Shown: one piece after another, positions 10,265-22,600 of the stretch
Position numbering within the stretch: the first letter of the stretch is position 1
How the letters are laid out: every line of letters begins with the position of its first letter
Source: Eublepharis macularius
Lineage: Eukaryota; Chordata; Lepidosauria; Squamata; Eublepharidae
Direction of reading: 5' to 3'
DNA length: 64,000 nucleotides
Assembly (NCBI RefSeq): GCF_028583425.1
Contig: NC_072807.1
Location: 32,927,001-32,991,000, forward strand
The notes under the pieces: generated by a model
Databases searched by the model: none
The model's input: the letters and a program-made list of their open reading frames with translations, nothing else
What the model was told of the DNA's origin: nothing
Made by a program: the position numbers and the translations under genes

Positions 10265-13200
10265 GTGAGTCACTGGCGGCTTGTGGGAGGGGCATCGGGG
10301 AGGGGAGGGCACAGTGCATTCTGGGACAGCCCTTTCGCTTAGGTCCCTCGGCAAGGAAGGATGAGGGAAAACTTCCAAGGGTGTTGTAGTACCTAAACAA
10401 TTAAGCAGGTTTCTTGCAGCGCAAACATTCAGGAACGAAACCCCTTTTCATCAGATTCATAGAATCATACCTTCTGTCTGAAGATTATAAATACTTATCA
10501 GGGGTGCTACTGAATTCCATACCCCACCCTCATTTCAACCAAGCTGTCTGACTGAATTTCACAGACCCTATTTCAACCACCGCACACACATACGCTTCTT
10601 TCTTTTTTTGCTTTTTCCTTACACCGATCAAACCCGGGCATCAATTTTCTCGCTATTACCCTGCACCAAAATTTCCCCAGGAAAAGCACTCATTTCTTTC
10701 ATGTTGGCTTTGCCTCAATTGCTTATAACTGGCATTAAAACGCTGTGAACATATCAGAAAAACTGGCCATGAAAATGGGCAAAACGAAACAATGCGTACA
10801 CGGTTGTTGTTCTTAGCGAAAAGCAGTTTTTTCATTTTAGACAAACTTCAGGCTTTGTTGCCCACAATTGTAGGCAACACACCGCCAATTAAGAGAAGTC
10901 TAGAAGGGACCAGCCAGCAATTCTGTTATCATTGTAGCATTAGGACAAGAAAATCTCTGTATGGAATAATTCTTGCTTCTGTACCATATTTAACAGTAAA
11001 GAGACCCTCTCAAGTCCTGGACATGTGAACTGGCAGAAGACTGCAAGGCCCAACAGAAGGCAAATGAAACTTCACAAACTAGGCCTCTGCACACACTCCA
11101 TTCTGCTCTATTTACACAAACCGGGAGCCTGCCAGCTTGTGCTGCCCACCATCAAGTGGGGCCTGGAGATCTCCCAGAATTGCTACTGATCTCCAGACGA
11201 CAGAGATCAGTTCCCCTGGAGAAAACGGCTGCTTTGCAGGGTGGACTCTATGGCATTATACCCTGCGGAAGTCCCTCCCCTTTCCAAACCTTGCCCTCCC
11301 CAGGCCCTCCCCACTTTCTCCAGGTTTCTCCAGGTTTCACCGCCCAGATCTCCAGGAATTTCCCAACTTGGGGCTGGCAACCCTACTTTCCACCCAGGGT
11401 GAGGATTATACAGAGGACCAGAAACCTTATCGGGCCCAAGGGTACTACCCCATCCAGGGTAAAATGCACAATTTTAATTCCCACATTTTTCCAGGTACGG
11501 GTCCCTGGTTTTCTTTGTAAAGTGTAGACACATCGGCTAATGCTTCTTACCCCTAAAAATGTGAGAACCGTGTTCGGCTGGTACTTGGTTCTCTCCCTCT
11601 TCCCTAAAGGCCTCTGATGACAAGTGGACACTTGGAATTGTGAGAAATCCCACCAATCCAAGAAGATCCTAGTAGAAGACACCTGAGTTTGTCCTTGAAA
11701 TTAGGACCCCCCCTTCCAAGTTCCATCCAAGTTCCAGACAAATGGTAAAACAAAACGAGCTCGACTTCATTTCCTTTTGGCCTGTCTCAAGGGTCTCTAG
11801 AGGCCAAAGGGAGTGTGAACCTTCTTGTCACCTTTATCTGACATGCACTAGCTTTCTAGAAACAAAATCGGCTCCCTTTGCTGCGTACCATCAGTTTGCA
11901 GTCTCCTCCCTGTTTTAGCTTAACTCCATTAAGGAGGATACAGAAGTTCTCAAGTTTCAAAGCTTATGAGAGAATCCAGCTGTTCCAAACAATTCAGATT
12001 AAGACAGAAAACCTGAGTCAGTACACAGTTCTTGGACTGGCCCTTGGAACAATTGCTGATTGATCCGGAGAGAGAAACCACCCCCCTCTAGGGTTGCCAA
12101 CTCCAGCCTGGGAAATTTCTGGAGTTTGGGGGGAGATGCTTATTGGAAGGGGGGAATTTGGAGAGAAATTCCCCCTAGAATCTGTGATATACTATAGAGT
12201 TTGCCCTCTAAAGCTGCCATTTTCTCCAGGGGAACTGATCTCTGAAGTCTGGAGATCATTTTTAATTCCAGGCAAACTCCAGGCCTCACCCAGAGGTTGG
12301 CAACCCTACACCTCTCCCTAGCCCTTTAGACAGAAACAAATCAGCTTCTCCCACTTTAAACAGTTTAGAGTGAAGTTCAGAATCGGACAAGCCCAGTTCT
12401 TACATAAGACTTTAGGAGCCACAGAGTAAACAAAGAATGCAACATTTCAGGCAGTGAACTTAGGTGGTTTGTTTTTAAAAAAAAAATCAGGTCGTACAAG
12501 GAAGCTCGTCTCGTTCTTTACTTTCACACTTAAATTGACCCGCAAGGTGAATGTCAAACCAACAGTGGGGAGAGGGTAGATTTGATGCCTTTCCCAGGTT
12601 CTGGCTGGCATTGCAAATATCTGGGAAGAGCTCCTGTATTGAAAGACCCTCAGTGGCACTTTTCTCCTTCGTGTTAGATGATGCAGATGTGTTAGGCTTC
12701 CTGGGTTGGGGAGAAAAGCTACCAGTAACAGGCTTCCTCCAGCTTGGAGGAAAGGTGGATATTCGGTTTAAAGAGTCTGTTAGATCCTTTAAGGTATTGT
12801 TTTTCAAACTTAATTCCTAAGGAATCTAGAATTCCTGGGATGCCCAACTGGAGTCAGTCAGGTACAACGGACAGCAGACATTCCAACATTTTCCACGTAA
12901 ACATGTGTGCATGAACGCTAAGGCACCGTGTAACACGCAGCCTGTTGCTTCGCGCCCTGCTGCTGCAGAAGTATATTTTGAAAAGTTATTTTTTAAAGAG
13001 AACAGTGGGTTAAAAGTACCTCTAATGAACACAGTCCTTTCTGGCTTTTAAGTCAATGAATGACCCAGCTATTGCACAATACATGGATGCACCATACAGG
13101 AGGAAGGCCAGAGCCCTGAGTGCCAGGTTATGGGGGGGGGGGTCAGTGATCCTCAGTAAGTGAACCAATATCCTATATGCATTAAACAAATTCAAACTGG

Positions 13201-16200
13201 AACACGTTGGAGGAGATGAGACCAGCTGCACTGAAGACAAGATTGCCCGTTATTGGCAGTGGTGGTGGAGAGTGCCCTTGAGTCATAGCTAACATATGGC
13301 AACCCCTGGCAGGATTTTCCTGGCAAGAGACTAATGGAGGTGGTTTGCCATCGCCTGCCTCTGCAACCCTGGTCTTCACTGGAGGCCTCCCACCCAACTA
13401 CTAACCAAGGCCAACCCTGCTTAGCTTCTGAGATCTGACGAGATTAGGCTCACCTGGGCTACCCAGGTTATGATCCCCCTTTAAAATGCCACAGCAGACT
13501 GTATAAACTCTGATGGTATCTATTTACAAAAGTCAGTCCTTGTTCTTCTGGTTCACATTTACCCAGTGGTAAATCGCCTTCCTTATTGTCACAGGGAGGG
13601 GGGAGAATGCCTTGCACAAAGTTAATTAGTCTCAGTTTTGCCAATGCAGACGTTCTTCAGTTCCCTCTTCAAGCTCCTCAGAAGTTCCATCTCCCTTCTT
13701 AATATTCCAGTCTACTTTTTAACAACTTCTGTGTAATCAGTATTTGTGCACTGAACGAGAAATAGAATTTTCAAAGGAACTGGCATGCAACTTTTCACAT
13801 GAGCACATATAGATCAGTGTTACAGCATGACCTCTAATGCAACATTTCACATATGGTAGCTGCCGAGGTATCTCTTACAGTTAACCCTGCACAACCGCAT
13901 TTTTTTTCCTGGCATAACATTGACCAAAAGAACCATCACTCTCTCAGCTTTTAAACTAGTGATGACCAGGCCAGTAAGGAATAAACAGCAGACAGAATAA
14001 AACCTTCATCACTGTGTTTACTAAATATTAGAAGGGGCTCAAGCAGAGATCTGGGTATAAAAACTGGGATGTTCCAGCATGCACCTTTGTTCATCTGTGA
14101 AATGCTATGTTTATTTCAGAGCATGCTTGCAATTAATGCAGTGCACGAGGAACAGTTGATAAAAGTTTCAAGACACGTCACTCAGTTTTCAACATCACCA
14201 CAGTGGATTTCAGAGAAGTCCCTTAAATTGTTTCTTTTTTGAAATCTGTCAAAGCAAACTCAGTGTCTTGTCCAAACGTTAATCCTCTTGCGCTCAGAAG
14301 TACTGCAATCGCAGTTTTCAAAGTTAAGAGGAATTCCATGTGACCCCAAAAGCTGAAAATGAGTGCATATGTGGCAAAAGATTTCTACAAAATTTGGAGG
14401 GGGGAAAATAAATCAGGCATCTGGAGATTTGTCTCCAAAACAGAAAGAGCTTAAAGTATGCTCCAAAATCAATGAGATCAACGTTTACTAGAAAGTTGAC
14501 ATTTAGTGCACAAATTGTCCAAGCAGGGCTGTCAGCTTCAGGTTGGGAAACTCCTGGAGATTTGGGAGATGGAGCCTGGAAAGGGCGGGGTTTGGGGAGG
14601 GGACGACCTCCGCAGGGTATAAGGCCATTCAGTCCACCCTCCAAAGCAGTTATTTTCTCCAGGGGAACTGATCTCTATGGCCTGGAGATCAGTTGTAATT
14701 TCGAGAGACCTCCAGCCACCCAGCCCTACATTTATCCAAGACTCCTTAAATTACCACAAAAGTCTGAATGTGGGACATTTCCCCCAAATGGAGCATACCG
14801 AAAAGAAGTTAAGGAACTACCACACTGCAGAGGAATCGGAAACATGCCTTCTCTCAATGGCTATAGCCAAACTTTAAGAAAACTCCCAAAACTCAGAGGG
14901 AAAAAATTCTTTCTGGTCCTATGTTAGGCCATGAACAAGGCCTCCGATTCAAACATTTCATTCCATAGTTATTCCAGTTCTCTTTAACCTGATTTACCTT
15001 GGTGCCAATAAATTATTCTGGGAGGCAATTCAGGAAATGGTTAAAGGCCTTCTGGCACTGAGAATAAATGTATTCTTCATTCATCAAGTTACATCCAATG
15101 TGAATTTTCTGCCAGTGCGATCGTGTTTGGCACTGTAGGGACCTTAGTACAGAATGCGGGCTGGGGAAGATTTTTCTTTGGCTAAAACACAGTTTTGTTG
15201 ACCACAATGAAGAAAAATATATATTGAAAATGTACTGGCAACACTGCTTATAAACGCAGAAACCAAAGGAAGCATGGTTGGGCTCTTTCTTTCCTTCCAC
15301 AGCCAGTGTGGCATAGCTGTCAGCAGGGCTTTTTTTCTGGGAAAAGAGGTGGTGGAACTCAGTGGGTTGCCCTTGGAGAAAATGGTCACATGGCTAGAGG
15401 CCCCGCCCCCTGATCTCCAGACAGAGGGGAGTTTAAATTGCCCTCCGTGCCACTGTGCGGCACGGAAGGCAATCTCAACTCCCCTCTGTCTGGAGATCAA
15501 GGGGCGGGGCCACCAGCCATGTGACCATTTTCAAGAGGTTCCGGAACTCCGTCCCACCGCGTCCCAGCTGAAAAAAAGCCCTGGCTGTCAGTGTGTGGGA
15601 TTAGGATCTGGAAAATGCAACTTCAAATCTACAGTATCCTGAATCTCATGGCTGAGCTGTCCACTCTCTCTCAATTTAACCTACCTCATGGGGTTGGTGT
15701 GGGAATCAAATGGGGAACTAGGGCTGTTTTCACATTGCTTACCGGCCACGGAACATCATCCCGAGGTCCCGGAACGATAGCATCTTCCTGGCGCGATTTC
15801 ACACAAAAACTACCATTCTCGTGTGAAATCGTGCCAGGAAGATGCTGTCGTCCCGGGAGCTCGGCGCAATGTTCCGTGGCCAGTAAGCAGCGTGAAAACA
15901 GCCTAGGAGAACCATGTATACCCCCCTAAGCTCTATGGAGCAACAGCGTGCTAAAAATGATTAGAGAGATAAATATGTTTACATCCACTACGACCATATT
16001 CCTAAAAGCTTACTGATATCAGCAGATAGATCAAAATGGGTAGCCATTAATCTGTCTGTAGCAGTGGAAATGAGCGAGAATCCAGTAGCACCTATAAGAC
16101 TAACAAAATTAGTGGCAGGGTATGAGTTTTCATGAGCCACAGCTCATTTCTTCAGATACAGCTAGAATATGAGTCCGTCTGTCCTTATATCTTGGAGAGT

Positions 16201-16643
16201 GGTATGATTACAGAACCCAAATGATAATATCTGGTGAAGGACAATGGCAGGCATGATTGAATAGGGTAGGGTATACAGAGGGGTAATAGGTGTGGAGAAA
16301 TCAGCTTTGGCAATGAGACAGGAAACCTATGTCTCAATTCAGTCCAGGTGGATGCATTGTCTTGAGCTTCGTTTTCAGTGCAATTCAGCAGTCTCTCTTT
16401 CTAACCTTCCTTTGAAATGCCTCTGCATGCGAACTGCAACTTTTAGGTCAGCAGCTGAATGTCCTGGAAGGTTAAAATATTCCCTCACTGGTTTTTGAAT
16501 GTTAGCAGTATTATGACTGTTCAGCACCAATTGACAGCCCCTTGCTTTGGCTCCACTCTGCTTGTTTATGCCAGACTTGACCTGAAGCTAATAACCGCTG
16601 AGCTCTTGCAAAGATGGATCCAGCAGGTTACCTCTTGCAAAGC

Positions 16644-16690
<47 letters not shown>

Positions 16691-19600
16691 TTCAATTTAT
16701 ATCTGGGCGGTGAACAGTTAAAATCGATAAAAACAAAAACTAAAATCAATATACAATATACTCGCAGTTCCGAACTGACAATTCCACCACCGAAGCTCTG
16801 GACATTTTACATCCTTCGTGAAAACGATCCATGTCAAATGAGATGACGGGATTGTGGGAAAGATTCTATTTAGCAGAGATCCAAACCGGGGCGTTAGGAG
16901 AGTTTCAAAAAGAAAAGGCTTTGCCTGCCCAACTGCCAGCAGAAAGTCTTTCTCTGTGCTGGCTCCCCTCTGTTTTCTCTGCCTCCACATGTCTCTGATT
17001 AGATTTATTTTCATTGTATTTCCGTATATGTACAATGGTCACTTAGCAACAGCTCAGCCGAGCATATTTGTCTTGGATTCCCACCGGGATTTTGATGCAC
17101 TGAGTAGGCGTTGGGACGATCCCCCCCCCCGCCCCACTTTTCCTTTTATAAGATAGTTTGCATCCTAACCACCAGATGCTAACAAAACCCTCTGACCTCC
17201 AGGTCCCTTTCCCTCTGTCCCCTGTCTAAGGAAGGTGCTCACTTATAGTCTTGGAGGGAAGGGGGAGGTAACGCCGGGGTCTTGACCTTGCATGGCCTGA
17301 AAAATTCCTTGACAGTTTTCACAGGAGGAGGAGGCGGGAAACTGTCTCTTGGCTGCTTTCCCATCTGAGTAATTCACTGCTGGCTTATCGGAAATTCCCT
17401 GTGCAGCTTCAATTACTGAAACCCTGCTCCGCCTATAAACAATGTTTGCAGATTGCTGCGAGCAACATTTGTGGTCCCTAACTCCAGAAGGCGCTAACCT
17501 CACCCCTGCCGGCTGTCCCTTTCTTGGTTTCAAATGCAGCGGAGTTAGCCATGTTAGTCTGTAGTAGCAAAATCAAAAAGAGTCCAGTAGCACCTTTAAG
17601 ACTAACCAACTTTATTGTAGCATAAGCTCTTGAGAATCACAGTTCTCTTCGTCAGATGCCTCTGACAAAGAGAGCTGTGTTTCTCGAAAGCTGGCAATAT
17701 AATAAAGTTGGTTAGTCTTAAAGGTACTACTGGACTCTTTTTGATTTTGGTTTCAAATGTTTCTCTGCTCCATTCAAGGTGGTGAACCAGGACTGGAGAT
17801 TTGGGGCAGGGAGAGCTATTCTTCTGTACTTTTGTATCCCAATCTCCTCCAAGGAGCCGGGGCAACATATGTGGCTCTTCCCTCCCTAGTTTATATTCAC
17901 AACACGCCTGTGAGGTGGATGAGGCTGAGGGGCTGATGGGCAACCTTCATGGCAGATGCGACATCTGAAGCCAAATCTTTCAGCCTGACCCAATAAGCAC
18001 TACTATAACCACACATTTGACAGAGGGAGCTCTTACCCTTGAAGGCTCATACCCTGGAAATCTAGTTGATCTTTAAGGTGCTGCTGGACCCAAATCTTGC
18101 TCTTCTGTCTGAAGAAGGGAGCTTTGACCCTTGAAAGCTCCTATACTGGAAATCTGTGTGTGTGTGGTGCCCTCAAGTCATAGCTGATTTACAATGCCCC
18201 CTGCTGGGGGTTTCAAGGCAATAAAAGAGATGGTTTGCCATTGGCTGCCTCTGCAACCCTGGTCTGTGTTGGAAGTCTCCCATCCAATTACTAACCAAGG
18301 CCAACCCTGCTTAGCTTCTGACGAGATCAGGCTCACCTGGGCTATCCAGGTCAGGGCCCCCAGGTCAGGGCCCCCGGAAATTTAGCTGGTCTTTAAGGTG
18401 CTACTGGACGTGAATCTTGCATCTATACCCCATTGGCTCTGCAACCTGAGCAGTATCCAAAAATTATTCCGCAATAGCGATACGAGCATAGCCTGGCACT
18501 CATTTCAAACTACCTGCAGTAAAAGGGGGAAAATTGTGCCAAATTGTGCCAAGGGTTAGCCACACGGCAGGGGAAACCATTCCTGTCTTGATGAAACAGC
18601 AAATTATTATACGCACCGAGGGTTGTTTGCTTCATTTTAATGAACCAGAACAAAATCTCCTTTTTTAAAAAAACGCATGAATCAAACCACTTTGTCATGA
18701 AGAGTTGCTCCCTTAAGACTGTGATGCTGAGACTGGGGGGAACTGGGTGGGAGCTCAGTATGATTTGTTTAAGAGAATCGCTCAGTTAAAGAAAGTTTCC
18801 ACATCCACCCTCCCCCCCAACACACACACACTTCCCATTCCACAAAGATCCCCAGTGGATTACATCATCAAGAGTGACCAAGCATAGAGGCGGGAAAGGA
18901 GAGCCAGCCCGGTGACGTGATTCCCTCCGGGGACAACAGCCCAAGAAACAAGAAGACATTGTTCTGTTTTGTCCTTGGAAACACAAACAAGGGGCCAGGG
19001 GTACTTCCTCTGAAATCTGCAGAAGGCAGGCTCAGTCAAGGGGGCAAGGGGGGTTACGAGGTTTGGTCGTGCAGGGTCTGTGTACTATTTTTACTAGAAT
19101 CCCTGTGGCTTGTCTGTGAGTTTGAAACTCACCAAGTGAGACTAGCATATTCATAACTAATCTGAGCTTAGCAGTCCCCTGGGCCTGCCTTAAGAACATA
19201 TGTTGCTGGGCAAGTCCCCTTATCTCATCATTCTTTGCAACCATTCAAGCAACCAGCGAGAATTAGGCATAAGGTTGCCAACCTCCAGGTGGGACAGGGA
19301 GTTCTCCCAGAATTACGCACACTCTCCAGACTACAGCGATCAGTTCCCATGGAGAAAGTGGCAGTTATGGAGGACACACTTTATGGCACCTAGGGTTGCT
19401 GCCAGTTACCCGGTGGGAACAAAAGATCCCCCAACCTCACATTTCTCATCAATGCTCTAAAATAAAATAAAAAATGCCTGCCGGGCCTAAGGGGTTACAT
19501 CACTTCTGGGCAGAACTTGGAAGGGGCATTAGTCCTCTCTATGAATTGCGAGTTTCTGGCAATTCCTAGAGAGTCATGATGACATCACTTCCAGAGAGTC

Positions 19601-22600
19601 ATGACATCACTTCCAGGATGTTTCTGAAAGTGATTTGGGTCCAGTAGCAGCTTAAATCTCAACTAGATTTCCAGGTTATGAGCTTTCGAGAGTCAGAGCT
19701 TCCTTCGTCGATTCGGATCTGATGAAGGGAGCGCGGACTCTTGAAAGTCCATGGACATCCCTGGACATCTAGTTGGACTTTAAGCTGCTACTGGTCCTGA
19801 ACCTTGCTCTTCTACTGCAGACCAACAGGACTACCCTCCTGAAACTATCTCCCTGGAAGTGATTTCTTCCTGTTGCTGACAGCCACCCCCCTATGTTCTA
19901 GGGTTGCCAGCCTCCAGGTGGTAGCTGGAGATCTCCCAGAATTACAGTTGACCTCCAGGCCTCAGTGACCAGTTCCCCAGGAAAAAATGGCTGCTTTGAA
20001 GGTTGAACTCTATGGCCCGTCCCCTCCCCAAACCCTGCTCTCTCCAGGCTTCACCCCCCAAATCTCCAGGAAATCTCATCCTGGACCTGGCAACCTGACT
20101 CTGTACTCCTCCCAGGCTCCTGCTGGCAACCCTATTAACCGCATCGCAGCCCAGCTGAACTCTGTCTCCTCCCCAAACTCCGCCCTTCCAAGGCTCCACC
20201 CCCAAAGCTCTAGGAATTTCCTTCCCAAGAGTCGCAACCTTAATTTCGCAGGACCCTGGAAATTGCCTGATGTCCCAGCAGTAGTTTACCATTTCTGTTC
20301 TATTTCCACATTTTTCAACAGTATGTTTTATGACAGCTTTTGCAGCCAGATGCACAGGAATAGTTACAGTGAGCTTTCGAGCTGAGAGGGGTTTTGAAGG
20401 AGGGTCTCCCCGATGTGAGACTAACACTCTAACTGCTACACCACACTGCCTGCAAATAGTGGCATGAGGATGGCCCATCCGTGCTGCAGAGGGGGAAGAA
20501 AAGAACCATGTGCACAGTGAACAGGCATCTCAGCTAATGAAATCGCCAATTTAATCCTCTCCAGAACAGGCAGGCAGGCTTGGAAAATATACGAGTTTGT
20601 CTGCTTTGCCCTAAAAGGAATGCCGCACATCAGTCACACAACATTAGCGGTCATAAGCAGCAAAGGAACCCAAGAGGTGCCGTTAAAAGGATTAAAATGC
20701 CATACGTGACACAGCGACCCCGTTTCGCCAGAAGGAGAGGTTGTATCCGGTTGTTTTAAACAAACATTCTCCCCAAAAGAAAAGAGTGCAGTAGCACCTT
20801 CAAGACTAACCAACTTTACTGTAGCATAAGCTTTCGAGAACCACAGCTCTCTTCGTCGGATGCACTGAGAACTGTGGTTCTCGAAAGCTTATGCTACAGT
20901 AAAGTTGGTTAGTCTTAAAGGTGCTACTGGACTCTTTTCTGTTTTGCTACTACAGACTAACACGGCTAACTCCTCTGGATCTATCCCCCCAAAAGAAGAA
21001 TCTCTAAAACACATCAGGTGTGAGGGCAACAACAGCCCTTTCCAGGTGTATCACTTAGCTGCCCCGATTGTCTTGAGGCTTCAATGGCCAAATTTCATTG
21101 GTTGCATTTGCACCCTGTGTTGCAGCATCCCTTGATTACCATGGCACCGTAAATCGTTATCTGGCTTGGGAGTGTGTGGTTGTGTTACGGTTGCCAACCC
21201 TGGGTTGAAGACTTGTGGGTCGGAGGCAGAGTCTGTGGAGAAGAGGGAGTCCCCCAAGGATGTGGTACGATAGAGTCCACCCTCCAGAGTTGCTGTTTCC
21301 TCCAGGAGAACTGATCTCGCTCATCTGGAGATGAATTGTAATTTCGGGAGAACTTCAGGTCTCATGCTTGGATTTGCACCCTCTGTCGGATTGGTAGTGT
21401 TTGCACCTGAGGCTGCTGTTCAGGCTGCCAACTCTAGCTTGGGAGATTCCTGGAGATTTGGGGATGGTGCCAGGGGAGGGAACTCAGTGGAGATGTCCAC
21501 CCTCCAAAGCTACCATTTTCTTCAGGGGAACTGATCGTCTGGAAATCAGTTGCAATTCCAGGAACGCTCCTGGACCCACCTGGAATTTGGCAACCCTAGC
21601 TGCTGTCTCTCCCTTAACACATCCTCACCCCCCTCCTCTCACCAGGCCTGCCTGATCTTGTACCAGATCCAAACTACGTCCAGGCTTCGACTTACGTCCA
21701 GAGAGCTCACCTCTACTCCCTCCGCTGTGCCGCCGAGGAGAAATGCCTCGCAAGGTAGGTCTCCTCTATTTTTGCATCCCAGCTGATTCCTGAAACCTCC
21801 TCCCCCCACACACACTTCATGACAACCCAAAGCAGGTTTCCCCAATATTCTTTCCCCTGGTGGCAAACAAACCGCATGCCTCTAGAACGCTTGCAAGCCC
21901 ACCCATGCCTGCCCTTTTTGGTTTCCCTTCCGCTGCAAGTGGTATTCTCTGTACATGTCTAAGAGTGTTCTTTTCTCTTTAGGTCCCCCGGAGTGCCCAC
22001 TTGCTTCTGCCTCAGATTTCCTTCCATGACAAAGAGGCAGAGGAGTTAGCCGTGTTAGTCTGTAGTAGCAAAATCAAAAAGAGTCCAGTAGCACCTTTAA
22101 GACTAACCAATTTTATTGTAGCATAAGCTTTCGAGAATCAAGTTCTCTTCGTCAGATGCATAGTACAGAAACTGGTCAAATACAGAAGAGGAGGAGGGAG
22201 AGGGGAGAGAAGGGGACATATATCAGAAGGGGACAAGATGCAAAGGAATGTTTTGGTTGCCTCCCCGCTAATTGCATCTTGTCCCCTTCTGATATATGTC
22301 CCCTTCTCTCCCCTCTCCCTCCTCCTCTTCTGTATTTGACCAGTTTGTACCATGCATCTGACGAAGAGAACTTGATTCTCGAAAGCTTATGCTACAATAA
22401 AATTGGTTAGTCTTAAAGGTGCTACTGGACTCTTTATGACAAAGAGGGTAATCAGAGGCTAAAACAAGTGGAAAGTGAGGGAAAGGGACCCCAGATAGTC
22501 GACAGCTCTTGACTTTACGTCCTTTAGTGTGTAACAGACAATATCCATGTATAATAATAATAATAATAATATTTGATTTATATATTCAATATATGTATTC

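Larger units (their letters stand above)
10265..21645 (+). other. LOXL1: LOXL1 intron 1
   Basis: This is an 11.4-kb intron with donor GTGAGT and acceptor ccctcctctcaccag. It contains several TAGGGTTGCCA elements, a 5S SINE, two hAT-type MITEs, a TTTA microsatellite and foldback elements, listed separately. The stretches 10265-11130, 11460-12088, 12309-13247, 13476-14526, 14735-15315, 15914-16070, 16730-17535, 18425-19265, 20245-20390 and 20454-20775 show nothing I can name. Confidence 0.9.

Noticed and set aside
11386-11458. A cassette exon of LOXL1 in intron 1
   Set aside because: The reading frame is kept inside, but joining exon 1 (phase 1) at the cccag gives an immediate TGA, and the next AG puts it in the wrong frame. 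Treated as a duplicated fragment.
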